Assembly: GCF_900156865.1 (NCBI RefSeq)
Contig: NZ_LT732529.1
Location: forward strand, 699,056-763,055
Source: Litchfieldia sinesaloumensis
GTDB taxonomy: Bacteria > Bacillota > Bacilli > Bacillales > Bacillaceae_L
Direction of reading: 5' to 3'
DNA length: 64,000 bases
Shown here: positions 43,863 through 53,074 of the stretch, piece by piece
Position numbering within the stretch: the stretch's first letter is position 1
How the letters are laid out: each line of letters starts with the position of its first letter
Translations under genes and position numbers: made by a program
Notes under the pieces: model-generated
What the model saw: the letters and a program-made list of their open reading frames with translations, nothing else
What the model was told of the DNA's origin: nothing
Databases searched by the model: none

Positions 43863-45449
43863 ATGAAAATAGTGTATCTACCACTTGATGAAAGACCTTG
43901 TAATTTGATATATCCACAACAATTAGCCGCTTCAGCAGACGTTACCCTTCATGTACCAAGTAAAGAAATTTTAGGAAATAAGAAAATAGCAGCATCATAT
44001 AGTAATATTCGAAATTGGTTAGTGAAGGAAACTAAGGATGCTAATTATTTAATTATCTCATTGGATATGCTTATCTATGGTGGCATTGTGCCTTCCAGAA
44101 TACACAAATTTTCTAAAGAAGAGTGTCAAAAAAGGCTTGAACTTATTAGGGAATTAAAACAACAAAATAAAAACCTAACTATATATGCATTTAATTTAAT
44201 TATGAGAGTTCCCAATTATAATAGTAGCGATGAGGAACCAGATTATTATGAGTTTTTTGGGGAAAAGATATCCAGTTATGGAAAATTGGTAGATAAAGAA
44301 TCAAGAGGGCAACTTTCAGAGACTGAGGTTCATAGCCTGACTGAAATAAAAGGAGAGATTCCTTCCGAGATATTAGATGATTTTATCGGAAGAAGAAGGA
44401 TAAATTGTTCCATTAATCATGATGCGATAGAACTAGTAGAAGATGGGATGATTGACTCATTAATCATTCCCCTTGATGATAATGCGGAATATGGTTTTAG
44501 TTCTATTGAGCAGAGTGAACTTGTATCTAAAGTGGAAGAACTGAATTTATTTGATAAAATTGCGATTTACCCTGGTGCAGATGAAATAGGATGTACTTTG
44601 TTTGCAAAGGTTTTCTGTGACATCCATAATTATACACCAACAATTTACATCAGATACTCCTCAACAAATGGACCGTTCATCATTCCAAAATATGAGGATC
44701 GGAGCTTACATGAAAGTATTAAGTCCCATATAACCGCAATGGGTGGTATTGTGGCTGACAATTCAATCGAGGCTGATGCAATACTATTTACACATTCACC
44801 TTCAGTCAGTCAATCGGGTGTCGCAGAACCAAATCAAACTTTTCATGAAAGGCATAAATCCTATTTCTCCGAAGTTAACTACCGGGAATTTGTTCAAGCT
44901 CTACGTTATTATGTGCAAAACAGTAAGGTTGTTGGGTTAGCAGATGTTGCAACCTGCAATGGAAGTGACACAACCTTAATGAATTATATAAGAAAAGTAG
45001 GTTTACTTGAAAAAATTCATGCCTATGCGGGCTGGAATACATCTGGAAATACATTAGGAACTGTAATTTCTCATTTAATTATTGAAGCGTATTACCAAAG
45101 CCAAGCTACTGAAAGTGAAAAGAGGAAAAGCAAAAGTAGAGAGTATTATTATTCTAGGTTAGTTGAAGATTGGGGCTACCAAACAATTGCTAGAAAACAT
45201 CTATCAAAACATGATGTACCACGTCTTGGTGGTACGTATTTTGATATCTCAGACCAATTAGAAGAAATACAGAGACTTACAAAAAAACTGCTTTCCGATT
45301 TTATCAATGATAACTTATCTAATCTATCTGAAGGAAAAATCATTTTACGTCATGTGTATTCTCCATGGAAACGCATGTTTGAAGTTGGGCTCGATTTGCA
45401 ATTTGAATCCTTGAGGAGTGAATCCAGTGAAGTTGGAGCAAAAGGCTGA
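43863..45449 (+). CDS. DUF4127 family protein
   Basis: A 528-residue soluble protein of the DUF4127 family, for which I know no established function. Strongly conserved-looking blocks are YLPLDERPCN (4-13), DMLIYGGIVPSRIH (68-81), YPGADEIGCTL (237-247) and AYAGWNTSGNTLG (about 385-397), and SPWKRMFEVG near the C-terminus. Clustered Asp, Glu, His and Asn residues suggest a metal-dependent enzyme. There is no signal peptide or membrane segment. Its end overlaps the FAD oxidoreductase gene by 23 bases, implying coupled expression. Confidence 0.8.
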   Translation: MKIVYLPLDERPCNLIYPQQLAASADVTLHVPSKEILGNKKIAASYSNIRNWLVKETKDANYLIISLDMLIYGGIVPSRIHKFSKEECQKRLELIRELKQQNKNLTIYAFNLIMRVPNYNSSDEEPDYYEFFGEKISSYGKLVDKESRGQLSETEVHSLTEIKGEIPSEILDDFIGRRRINCSINHDAIELVEDGMIDSLIIPLDDNAEYGFSSIEQSELVSKVEELNLFDKIAIYPGADEIGCTLFAKVFCDIHNYTPTIYIRYSSTNGPFIIPKYEDRSLHESIKSHITAMGGIVADNSIEADAILFTHSPSVSQSGVAEPNQTFHERHKSYFSEVNYREFVQALRYYVQNSKVVGLADVATCNGSDTTLMNYIRKVGLLEKIHAYAGWNTSGNTLGTVISHLIIEAYYQSQATESEKRKSKSREYYYSRLVEDWGYQTIARKHLSKHDVPRLGGTYFDISDQLEEIQRLTKKLLSDFINDNLSNLSEGKIILRHVYSPWKRMFEVGLDLQFESLRSESSEVGAKG

Positions 45450-47019
45450 TTTAATTATTATTGGTGGTGGGATTGGTGGGTGTACTGCGGCACTAGCAGC
45501 AGCTAAAAGAGGTAATAAAGTAGTCTTAACTGAGGAAACGGACTGGATTGGTGGACAATTAACGAGCCAGGCTGTACCTCCAGATGAACATCAATGGATT
45601 GAGCAATTTGGTTGTACAAAAACATATCGGGAATTTAGAGACCGTGTAAGGGAGTACTATCGCAAAAATTATCCCCTAACAGAAGATGCCAGAAAGAATC
45701 GATTACTTAATCCAGGTAATGCATGGGTTAGTAGGCTTTCACATGAACCAAGGGTTGCCCTTGCAGTACTTACTGATATGTTACAACCATTTATCAGCAG
45801 TTCTAAAATTACAATTTTATTGAATCATAAAATTATTTCTGCTGAAACAGATGGTGAAGAAGTGTTGTCTGTATCTGTGGAGGATAAGAATAGTAGTTTA
45901 ATTACTAGGTTGTTTGGAACATTTTTTATTGATGCTACAGAGTGCGGAGATCTCTTACCACTCACAGGAACGGAATATGTAACAGGTGCTGAATCAAAGG
46001 AAGAAACGGGCGAACCACATGCGGTTAATGGGCCAGCGATTCCACAAGATATCCAGTCAATTACTCATTGTTTTATTGTAGATTATATCGAAGGAAAAGA
46101 TTTTACAATTGAAAAACCGGAACAATATGAGTTTTGGAAGGAATATAAGGCTGATTTTATGAATGAAAAGCTTCTAAGTTGGTTTGGTGCAGACGGAGTA
46201 ACAGGAAAAACGAAAAAGTTCGGCATGTTCCCTGGTGAGGGAATCTCCTTATGGGATTATCGTAGAATTATAGATCCTTCTATGTTCCAGCCCTCATTTT
46301 TTGAAGGAGAAGTTTCCATTATAAATTGGCCGCAGAATGATTATTGGCTAGGATCAATCATTGATGTTACAGAGGAAGAAAAACAAAAACATTTAACTGG
46401 TGCAAGACAGCTTAGCCTTTCACTTTTATATTGGTTACAAACAGAAGCTCCAAGACCAGATGGCGGTGTTGGATATCCGGGATTAAGGTTACGGAAAGAT
46501 ATGGTCGGAACTGAGGACGGTTTAGCTAAATATCCTTATATAAGGGAATCAAGAAGAATTAAGGCCGAATTTACTGTACTTGAACAACATGTTAGTGCTG
46601 ATATACGTGGGGAAGAGGGTATAGCTAATTTCCCTGATTCTGTCGGAATTGGTTGGTATTATATTGATTTACATCCTACTATAGTTACAAACACAACTTG
46701 TTATGTTCCAAGCTATCCTTTTCAAATTCCACTCGGGTGTCTCCTGCCGATAAGGATGAATAATATCCTACCAGCCTGCAAAAATATAGGAACCACACAT
46801 ATAACGAATGGATGCTTTCGATTACATCCAGTAGAGTGGAATATTGGAGAAACAGTTGGTTACCTTGTTAGTTTTTGTCTTGAAAGAGGAATAAAACCTC
46901 GTGAGGTTCGAAATAATCATGTATTGTTAAAAGAGTTTCAACAATTGTTAGTCCGTGAAGGAATTGAACTAGACTGGCCAAGAGTTGTAGGGGCAGTTAC
47001 TAACAAAAAAGAAGGATAG
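45427..47019 (+). CDS. FAD-dependent oxidoreductase (FAD_oxidored type)
   Basis: A 530-residue flavoprotein. The dinucleotide motif LIIIGGGIGGCTAALAAAKRG is at about 9-29 (GxGxxG), with DWIGGQLTSQAVPPDEHQW near 43-61, and FFIDATECGDLLPLTGTEYV near 166-185. The C-terminal end has ACKNIGTTHITNGCFRLHPVEWNIGETVG, typical of the PF12831 family seen in carbohydrate clusters. Substrate unknown. GTG 45427 is chosen, eight bases after GAGGAG; GTG 45418 sits on that site. Confidence 0.82.
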   Translation: MKLEQKADLIIIGGGIGGCTAALAAAKRGNKVVLTEETDWIGGQLTSQAVPPDEHQWIEQFGCTKTYREFRDRVREYYRKNYPLTEDARKNRLLNPGNAWVSRLSHEPRVALAVLTDMLQPFISSSKITILLNHKIISAETDGEEVLSVSVEDKNSSLITRLFGTFFIDATECGDLLPLTGTEYVTGAESKEETGEPHAVNGPAIPQDIQSITHCFIVDYIEGKDFTIEKPEQYEFWKEYKADFMNEKLLSWFGADGVTGKTKKFGMFPGEGISLWDYRRIIDPSMFQPSFFEGEVSIINWPQNDYWLGSIIDVTEEEKQKHLTGARQLSLSLLYWLQTEAPRPDGGVGYPGLRLRKDMVGTEDGLAKYPYIRESRRIKAEFTVLEQHVSADIRGEEGIANFPDSVGIGWYYIDLHPTIVTNTTCYVPSYPFQIPLGCLLPIRMNNILPACKNIGTTHITNGCFRLHPVEWNIGETVGYLVSFCLERGIKPREVRNNHVLLKEFQQLLVREGIELDWPRVVGAVTNKKEG

Positions 47020-47084
47020 ACAAGAAAATCTAAATTATCGTACATGTTAGTAAACAACCGATTTACGAGTTAGGAGGTTATTAA

Positions 47085-47834
47085 TTGCTCCCATATCGAT
47101 TACTCGCTATAGACTTAGACGGTACAACTTTAAACGATAACAAGGAAATTACACCAGCAACAAAATACTGGGTTAGAAAAGCCGGTGAGAATGGGGTCGT
47201 TGTATCCATCGCTACAGGTAGGGGTCGACAATCTGCAGAAACATTTAGAAAAGAATTAGCTCTTACTTCACCGATGGTGTATTTAAATGGAGCAGAAATA
47301 TGGAAATCACCGAACAATCTACTTGAAAGACACTATTTAATGACTCAGGACATCCTTAAACTTTACCATCTCGCTATTCAGACAGATTCTTGGTTTTGGG
47401 GCTTCACCGAAGACCGTTTTATTAGAAAATCCGATTGGCAGGATGAGCTTGTAAATGGGAAATGGATGAAATTTGGACTATTAAATGATAATTTATCTTT
47501 AATTAAAGAACTGAAGGTGCAACTAGAACGTTGGGGCCATCTAGAAATTACTCAATCATCAGATAACAATATTGAGATTTCGACTAAAGGGATTTCAAAG
47601 GAGTATGGGATTCGAAAGGTTTGCAGTTTACTAAATATAGAATTAGAGAGTGTAATGGCAATCGGGGATAGCTTTAATGACTTAAAGTTAATTAACTCCG
47701 TCGGTTTAGGTGTTGCGATGGAAAATGCAGCTGATGATGTCAAAAATGTTGCAGATAAAATTACATCATCAAACGAAGAGGATGGGGTAGCTAAAGCAAT
47801 ATGTCATTACTTATTCGAAATGGATTACAAATAG
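47085..47834 (+). CDS. Cof-type HAD phosphatase
   Basis: A 249-residue HAD superfamily IIB hydrolase. Motif I AIDLDGTTLND is at 8-18, motif II VSIATGRGR near 44, Lys in the region STKGISKEYGI near 170, and motif III GDSFNDLKLI near 193-202. It dephosphorylates small metabolites such as sugar phosphates. TTG start, six bases after AGGAGGT. It is the last gene of the island. Confidence 0.88.
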   Translation: MLPYRLLAIDLDGTTLNDNKEITPATKYWVRKAGENGVVVSIATGRGRQSAETFRKELALTSPMVYLNGAEIWKSPNNLLERHYLMTQDILKLYHLAIQTDSWFWGFTEDRFIRKSDWQDELVNGKWMKFGLLNDNLSLIKELKVQLERWGHLEITQSSDNNIEISTKGISKEYGIRKVCSLLNIELESVMAIGDSFNDLKLINSVGLGVAMENAADDVKNVADKITSSNEEDGVAKAICHYLFEMDYK

Positions 47835-47972
47835 AAACTCAAACAAGTATCTATTATTTGTAGAGGCTTTGTTAAAACGAATTGCATATAGAAAGACAAC
47901 TTGTTGTTCTACATTCAAAATACCCTAATAAACTTTTAACATCATCAAAGAAATTTCGTAAGGAGTGGGATT

Positions 47973-48413
47973 TTGAAAAAAGTTGACACATTTGTAGTAA
48001 ATGCTGACCGAGCAACAGTTTATAAAGTGTTCATGGATCCGATGAAACTAGGACCTTGTTTTCCGGGTTGTAAAGAGGTTAAGCAACTGAGTCCAACAAC
48101 CTATGAAACATTGGTAGAGGTAAAAGTGCAATTTGTCCCTATCAAAATCCTAGGGGTAGGGGAGTTAAAAGAATCCATCGAGAATGAAAGAATTGTCGTC
48201 GAGATGAAAGGAAAACCTGTTTCACTGGCAGGATCCTTTACAAACACACTAACCGCAAATCTTAAGACAATCGAACCAAACAAAACACTTGTTGAATATG
48301 AAATGGATTTCGAAATGACAGGGAAACTAGCTTCAATTGGAGAGCTCTTAATGAAAGGTTCAAAAAATAAACAATCAGCAGAGTTTATGAAAAATGTTCA
48401 GGAGCTGTTTTAG
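47973..48413 (+). CDS. CoxG-like SRPBCC family protein
   Basis: A 146-residue START/SRPBCC-fold protein of the CoxG (carbon monoxide dehydrogenase subunit G) type: DRATVYKVFMDPMKLGPCFPGCKEV (in pieces, 10-34) and VEYEMDFEMTGKLASIGELLMKG near 108-130. CoxG helps attach or mature molybdenum hydroxylases; here the neighbours are fdhD and a molybdopterin oxidoreductase rather than cox genes. TTG start, seven bases after AAGGAG. Its terminator is split by the IS element. Confidence 0.82.
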   Translation: MKKVDTFVVNADRATVYKVFMDPMKLGPCFPGCKEVKQLSPTTYETLVEVKVQFVPIKILGVGELKESIENERIVVEMKGKPVSLAGSFTNTLTANLKTIEPNKTLVEYEMDFEMTGKLASIGELLMKGSKNKQSAEFMKNVQELF

Positions 48414-48433
48414 CAAACATAATCGTATTAAAG

Positions 48434-48445
48434 AGAGAGTAGTAG
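48434..48445. terminator. Left arm of a terminator hairpin split by the IS element
   Basis: AGAGAGTAGTAG at 48434-48445 is perfectly complementary to CTACTACTCTCT at 49928-49939, which is followed by TTTTTTG. Without the IS these would form a 12-bp bidirectional terminator between the CoxG-like gene and fdhD, with a loop of 23 bases. Confidence 0.75.
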
Positions 48446-48485
48446 TAAACTGGTACCTATGTCAAGGACACTATAAAAAAAGAGA

Positions 48486-49946
<1,461 letters not shown>

Positions 49947-50756
49947 TTACAAGGTTTGTTCAAACGAATTCTGTACAATTCTTTCCGGATGAGAGTAAAC
50001 ATTTAACTTTCCTCCACGGATAAAACCAACTGCAGTAATGTTCAGTTCATCTGCCATTTTGATTGCTAAGTCAGTTGGAGCCGATTTTGATAAAACAATC
50101 CCAACACCAATTTTTGCAGCCTTCAGCAATACTTCAGATGAAATACGTCCGCTAAATACAATTACTTTGTTCCGAACAGGGATTTTGTTGCTTAAGCAAT
50201 ATCCATATATTTTATCAAGTGCGTTATGTCGACCAATATCGGTACGGTTCACAATTATTTCATTTGATGTGCAAAGTGCTGCGTTGTGTACACCACCAGT
50301 ATCCTTGAAGACAAGACTACTGTTTTGCATTTCGTTCATAAGTGTAATACATTCTTCGGGAGTAAGGGTTATGGTTGATGTTGATGTTTTCGCCGTTTTT
50401 GCATCATTTACAAAATAGAATTGTCTACCTTTTCCGCAACATGAACCTATGAAACGCTTTGTGTAATATTCCTGACTTGTTATTACGTCGCGAGTCGTTT
50501 CGACATACGCATAGCCCCCGCCCTCATCAATATGGAGGTTCTTAATCTCGTCTCGGAAACGGATTACTCCTTCTGAAGCTAAGAATCCTATAACAAGTTC
50601 TTCAAGCTCTGAAGGCGTACAAACCATCGTTGCGAATTCATTGTTGTTTAGGATAATAGTTAACGGATATTCAGTGACAATTTGATCTTCCTCATCAAAC
50701 AACTCACCATCCTCGAACCTAATGATTCCTTTTTTTACAGTAATGGAATCCACCAT
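49947..50756 (-). CDS. fdhD: Formate dehydrogenase accessory sulfurtransferase FdhD
   Basis: A 269-residue FdhD protein. It passes sulfur from a cysteine desulfurase to the molybdenum-bis-PGD cofactor before insertion into formate dehydrogenases. Features: TMVCTPSELEELVIGFLASEGVI near 58-80, the Cys-bearing loop FIGSCCGKGRQF near 111-122, GGVHNAALC near 160, and RTDIGRHNALDKIYG near 178-192. It is divergent from the transporter-oxidoreductase unit it probably serves. The IS sits directly downstream. Confidence 0.92.
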   Translation of the reverse strand: MVDSITVKKGIIRFEDGELFDEEDQIVTEYPLTIILNNNEFATMVCTPSELEELVIGFLASEGVIRFRDEIKNLHIDEGGGYAYVETTRDVITSQEYYTKRFIGSCCGKGRQFYFVNDAKTAKTSTSTITLTPEECITLMNEMQNSSLVFKDTGGVHNAALCTSNEIIVNRTDIGRHNALDKIYGYCLSNKIPVRNKVIVFSGRISSEVLLKAAKIGVGIVLSKSAPTDLAIKMADELNITAVGFIRGGKLNVYSHPERIVQNSFEQTL

Positions 50757-50956
50757 GTATACACCTCACTTATTATTTTTCAAAGTATGGATGCGCTTTC
50801 TAATAGATTACTACATTATAATCATACTTTTTTTGGAAGCACAACAAAAAAGATTATTAATAACTCAAAATAATTTTACAAAAAGGCTATTGTATTATTT
50901 TGCTAGTTTTGTTACTATTTTAACAATAGTCACAATATCGACACACTTTTGTCACA

Positions 50957-51096
50957 GGATAGCGAACCTGTCTCTGATGCAAAATGTGGAGATATGAAAG
51001 CGATTACTGTTAATTTTATAGTAGCGATCCTGCTAGGGAAATTAACCGTCATCATCCTTATGCTTGTATAAGCATAGGGTTGTTGACGGTTTTTTG
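50957..51096 (+). promoter_or_regulatory. Leader element A: conserved core plus intrinsic terminator upstream of the OFA transporter
   Basis: GTAGCGATCCTGCTA (51021-51035) can form a TAGC/GCTA mini-hairpin. Eight bases later a terminator starts: TAACCGTCA (51043-51051) with TGACGGTT (51084-51091) plus T5, with an inner stem CTTATGC/GCATAG. A weaker copy of the core (ATAGCGAACCTGTCT) lies at 50959-50973. Element B at 52.9 kb has the same order and near-identical core. A cis-acting RNA controlling read-through is inferred. Confidence 0.5.
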
Positions 51097-51157
51097 TTTG
51101 GTAGGAGGACTACTGTAAGGGATAACAGCACTAATTTGAGAAAAGGGAGTGTAAAGA

Positions 51158-52423
51158 ATGGGAAAGACAAAAAATCGCTGGTTGATTGCAGCCTCGGCAG
51201 TTGGTATTCACTTATCGATTGGATCTGTATACGCATGGAGTGTATTTACTAAACCCCTCCAAAATCAATTTGGATGGGATTTAACCGACATTAGCTTGAC
51301 CTTTAGTATCGCAATTTTATTCTTAGGTTTGTCGGCAGCCTACCTAGGTCATTTTGTTGAAAAGTACGGCCCTCGTGCTTCAGGTCTACTTGCCGCTATC
51401 TTCTTTGGTGTTGGAATCACTGGAGCAGGTCTTGCTATTCAATTAGAATCACTGACATTATTATATATATTCTATGGCGTATTAGGAGGAATTGGTCTAG
51501 GCGTTGGATACATTGCACCGGTTTCTACGCTTGTTAAATGGTTCCCTGATAGACGCGGGATGGCAACAGGTCTTGCAATAATGGGGTTTGGCTTTGCTTC
51601 TTTAATAAGTAGCCCAATCATGCAAAAGCTAATTGAGACAGTAGGAATCGCAAATACATTTTACATTTTGGGAGTTTCCTATTTTGTCATTATGGTTCTT
51701 TCATCGTTGTACCTTGCTCCACCTGAAGCAGGCTGGATGCCGGCTGGCTTTAAAGAAAAGGTCTCAAATGGAACAACCAAATTAAAGCAGGATTTATCAC
51801 AATTAACTGCAAATGAAGCGATTAAAACAAAACGTTTTTATTATTTATGGTTGATGCTCTTTATTAATGTTACATGTGGTATAGCAATCATTTCTGCAGC
51901 ATCTCCACTAGCACAGGAAAGTGTTGGATTAACTGCGGTTGCGGCTGCTGCATTAGTTGGAGTGTTAGGAGCATTTAATGGGCTTGGTCGTATTGGTTGG
52001 GCGTCAGTTTCTGACTATTTAGGAAGACCAAATACATATACGACATTCTTTATTATCCAAGTTATTGCGTTTCCATTACTTCCATATGTGTCGAATCCGT
52101 TGTTATTCCAGGTATTACTTGCACTCATTTACACATGTTACGGTGGTGGGTTCGCAGCAATCCCAGCATATATTGGAGATTTATTTGGAACCAAACAGCT
52201 TGGTGCAATCCACGGTTATATTTTAACTGCGTGGGCAGCAGCTGGCCTCGCAGGTCCGATGTTTGCTTCATGGATTCGTGATACGACTGGAAGCTATACT
52301 CAAAGCTTAACGGTATTTACTGCCCTATTTGCTGTTGCGTTGGCGATTTCACTTCTAATCCGTTTGGATATTAAGAAGTTACAAAAACAACAACTTGAAA
52401 AAGGTGCTGAGCTTGCTGGTTGA
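51158..52423 (+). CDS. OFA-family MFS transporter (oxalate/formate antiporter-like)
   Basis: A 421-residue major facilitator with 12 hydrophobic segments. The OFA pattern is clear: IHLSIGSVYAWSVFTKPLQ near 15-33, YGVLGGIGLGVGYIAPVSTLVKWFPDRRGMATGL (in pieces, about 105-138), and the second-half GGGFAAIPAYIGDLFGTKQLGAIHG near 328-352. OFA carriers exchange small carboxylates such as oxalate or formate. Placement with fdhD and a molybdopterin oxidoreductase favours formate or a related acid. AAGGGAGTG precedes the ATG. Confidence 0.85.
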   Translation: MGKTKNRWLIAASAVGIHLSIGSVYAWSVFTKPLQNQFGWDLTDISLTFSIAILFLGLSAAYLGHFVEKYGPRASGLLAAIFFGVGITGAGLAIQLESLTLLYIFYGVLGGIGLGVGYIAPVSTLVKWFPDRRGMATGLAIMGFGFASLISSPIMQKLIETVGIANTFYILGVSYFVIMVLSSLYLAPPEAGWMPAGFKEKVSNGTTKLKQDLSQLTANEAIKTKRFYYLWLMLFINVTCGIAIISAASPLAQESVGLTAVAAAALVGVLGAFNGLGRIGWASVSDYLGRPNTYTTFFIIQVIAFPLLPYVSNPLLFQVLLALIYTCYGGGFAAIPAYIGDLFGTKQLGAIHGYILTAWAAAGLAGPMFASWIRDTTGSYTQSLTVFTALFAVALAISLLIRLDIKKLQKQQLEKGAELAG

Positions 52424-52485
52424 CAATCATTGGTAAACTTGATTTACTTAAAGTTAATGAGTAACGAGTAAGAGGTAAATAAAAA

Positions 52486-52848
52486 ATGAATAAATACGAA
52501 GCCGAGTTTAGCAATCTTGTAAGGTCGTTTCGCAAAAAGCATATGGGAAAAGGACCTAGTAAAATTACAACAACCTTTTGTAAAAATTGGGCCATTTGTG
52601 AGATGGAAGGAAATCTGTCTCCAGTGGAGAAGTTTATTGCCGGTGCAGATGAGGGGAAACAAATGCTTCGTGCCGCGAGAACCGAAATGGTTAAAGAAAT
52701 GTATCGAAAAAACAGACCTATTGAAATGGAAACATTCCTAGGTTCAAATCTAGTAGATTTATTTGTTGATATTGATATTGATCGAGATTTTGGAATGTCT
52801 ATTTTTGTATTTGATCAAGACTTAGAAAAGAAGTTCTTAACTAAATAA
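52486..52848 (+). CDS. DUF2294 family protein (YbcI-like)
   Basis: A 120-residue soluble protein of the DUF2294 family: YEAEFSNLVRSFRKKHMGKGP near the N-terminus, CEMEGNLSPVEKFI near 40-53, and a C-terminal DIDRDFGMSIFVFDQDLE. DUF2294 proteins often sit beside formate dehydrogenase genes; their function is not known. It follows the transporter gene by 62 bases without an obvious terminator, so the two are probably co-transcribed. Confidence 0.8.
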   Translation: MNKYEAEFSNLVRSFRKKHMGKGPSKITTTFCKNWAICEMEGNLSPVEKFIAGADEGKQMLRAARTEMVKEMYRKNRPIEMETFLGSNLVDLFVDIDIDRDFGMSIFVFDQDLEKKFLTK

Positions 52849-52890
52849 CAACAAACGTGTTCTTTTTGAACATCATATCGTGTTGGCACT

Positions 52891-52965
52891 TGGTAGCGAC
52901 CCTGCTAAAGACTAACCACCGTATCATTTTTCTACCAACCTAGAATGATGTTCGGTGGTTTTTCG
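52891..52965 (+). promoter_or_regulatory. Leader element B: conserved core plus intrinsic terminator upstream of the molybdopterin oxidoreductase
   Basis: GTAGCGACCCTGCTA (52893-52907) differs from the core of element A at one base. Seven bases later AACCACC (52914-52920) pairs with GGTGGTT (52954-52960), followed by TTT; an inner stem ATCATT/AATGAT extends it. TTGGTAG at 52890-52896 is complementary to CTACCAA in the terminator loop (52932-52938), a possible antiterminator pairing. Confidence 0.5.
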
Positions 52966-53074
52966 TTTAGTTGGAGAAGGATTATCTATTTGAATGGCGA
53001 AAGCATAGATAATATATATCAAATTTGACCATACACATAGTAATAGCGAAATAAGGGAAGAGGGGGATTTAAAA

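Noticed and set aside
52860-52965. preQ1 riboswitch upstream of the molybdopterin oxidoreductase
   Set aside because: CTAAAGACTAA resembles the preQ1-I tail, but the required first stem and loop are absent and the adjacent genes do not concern queuosine.
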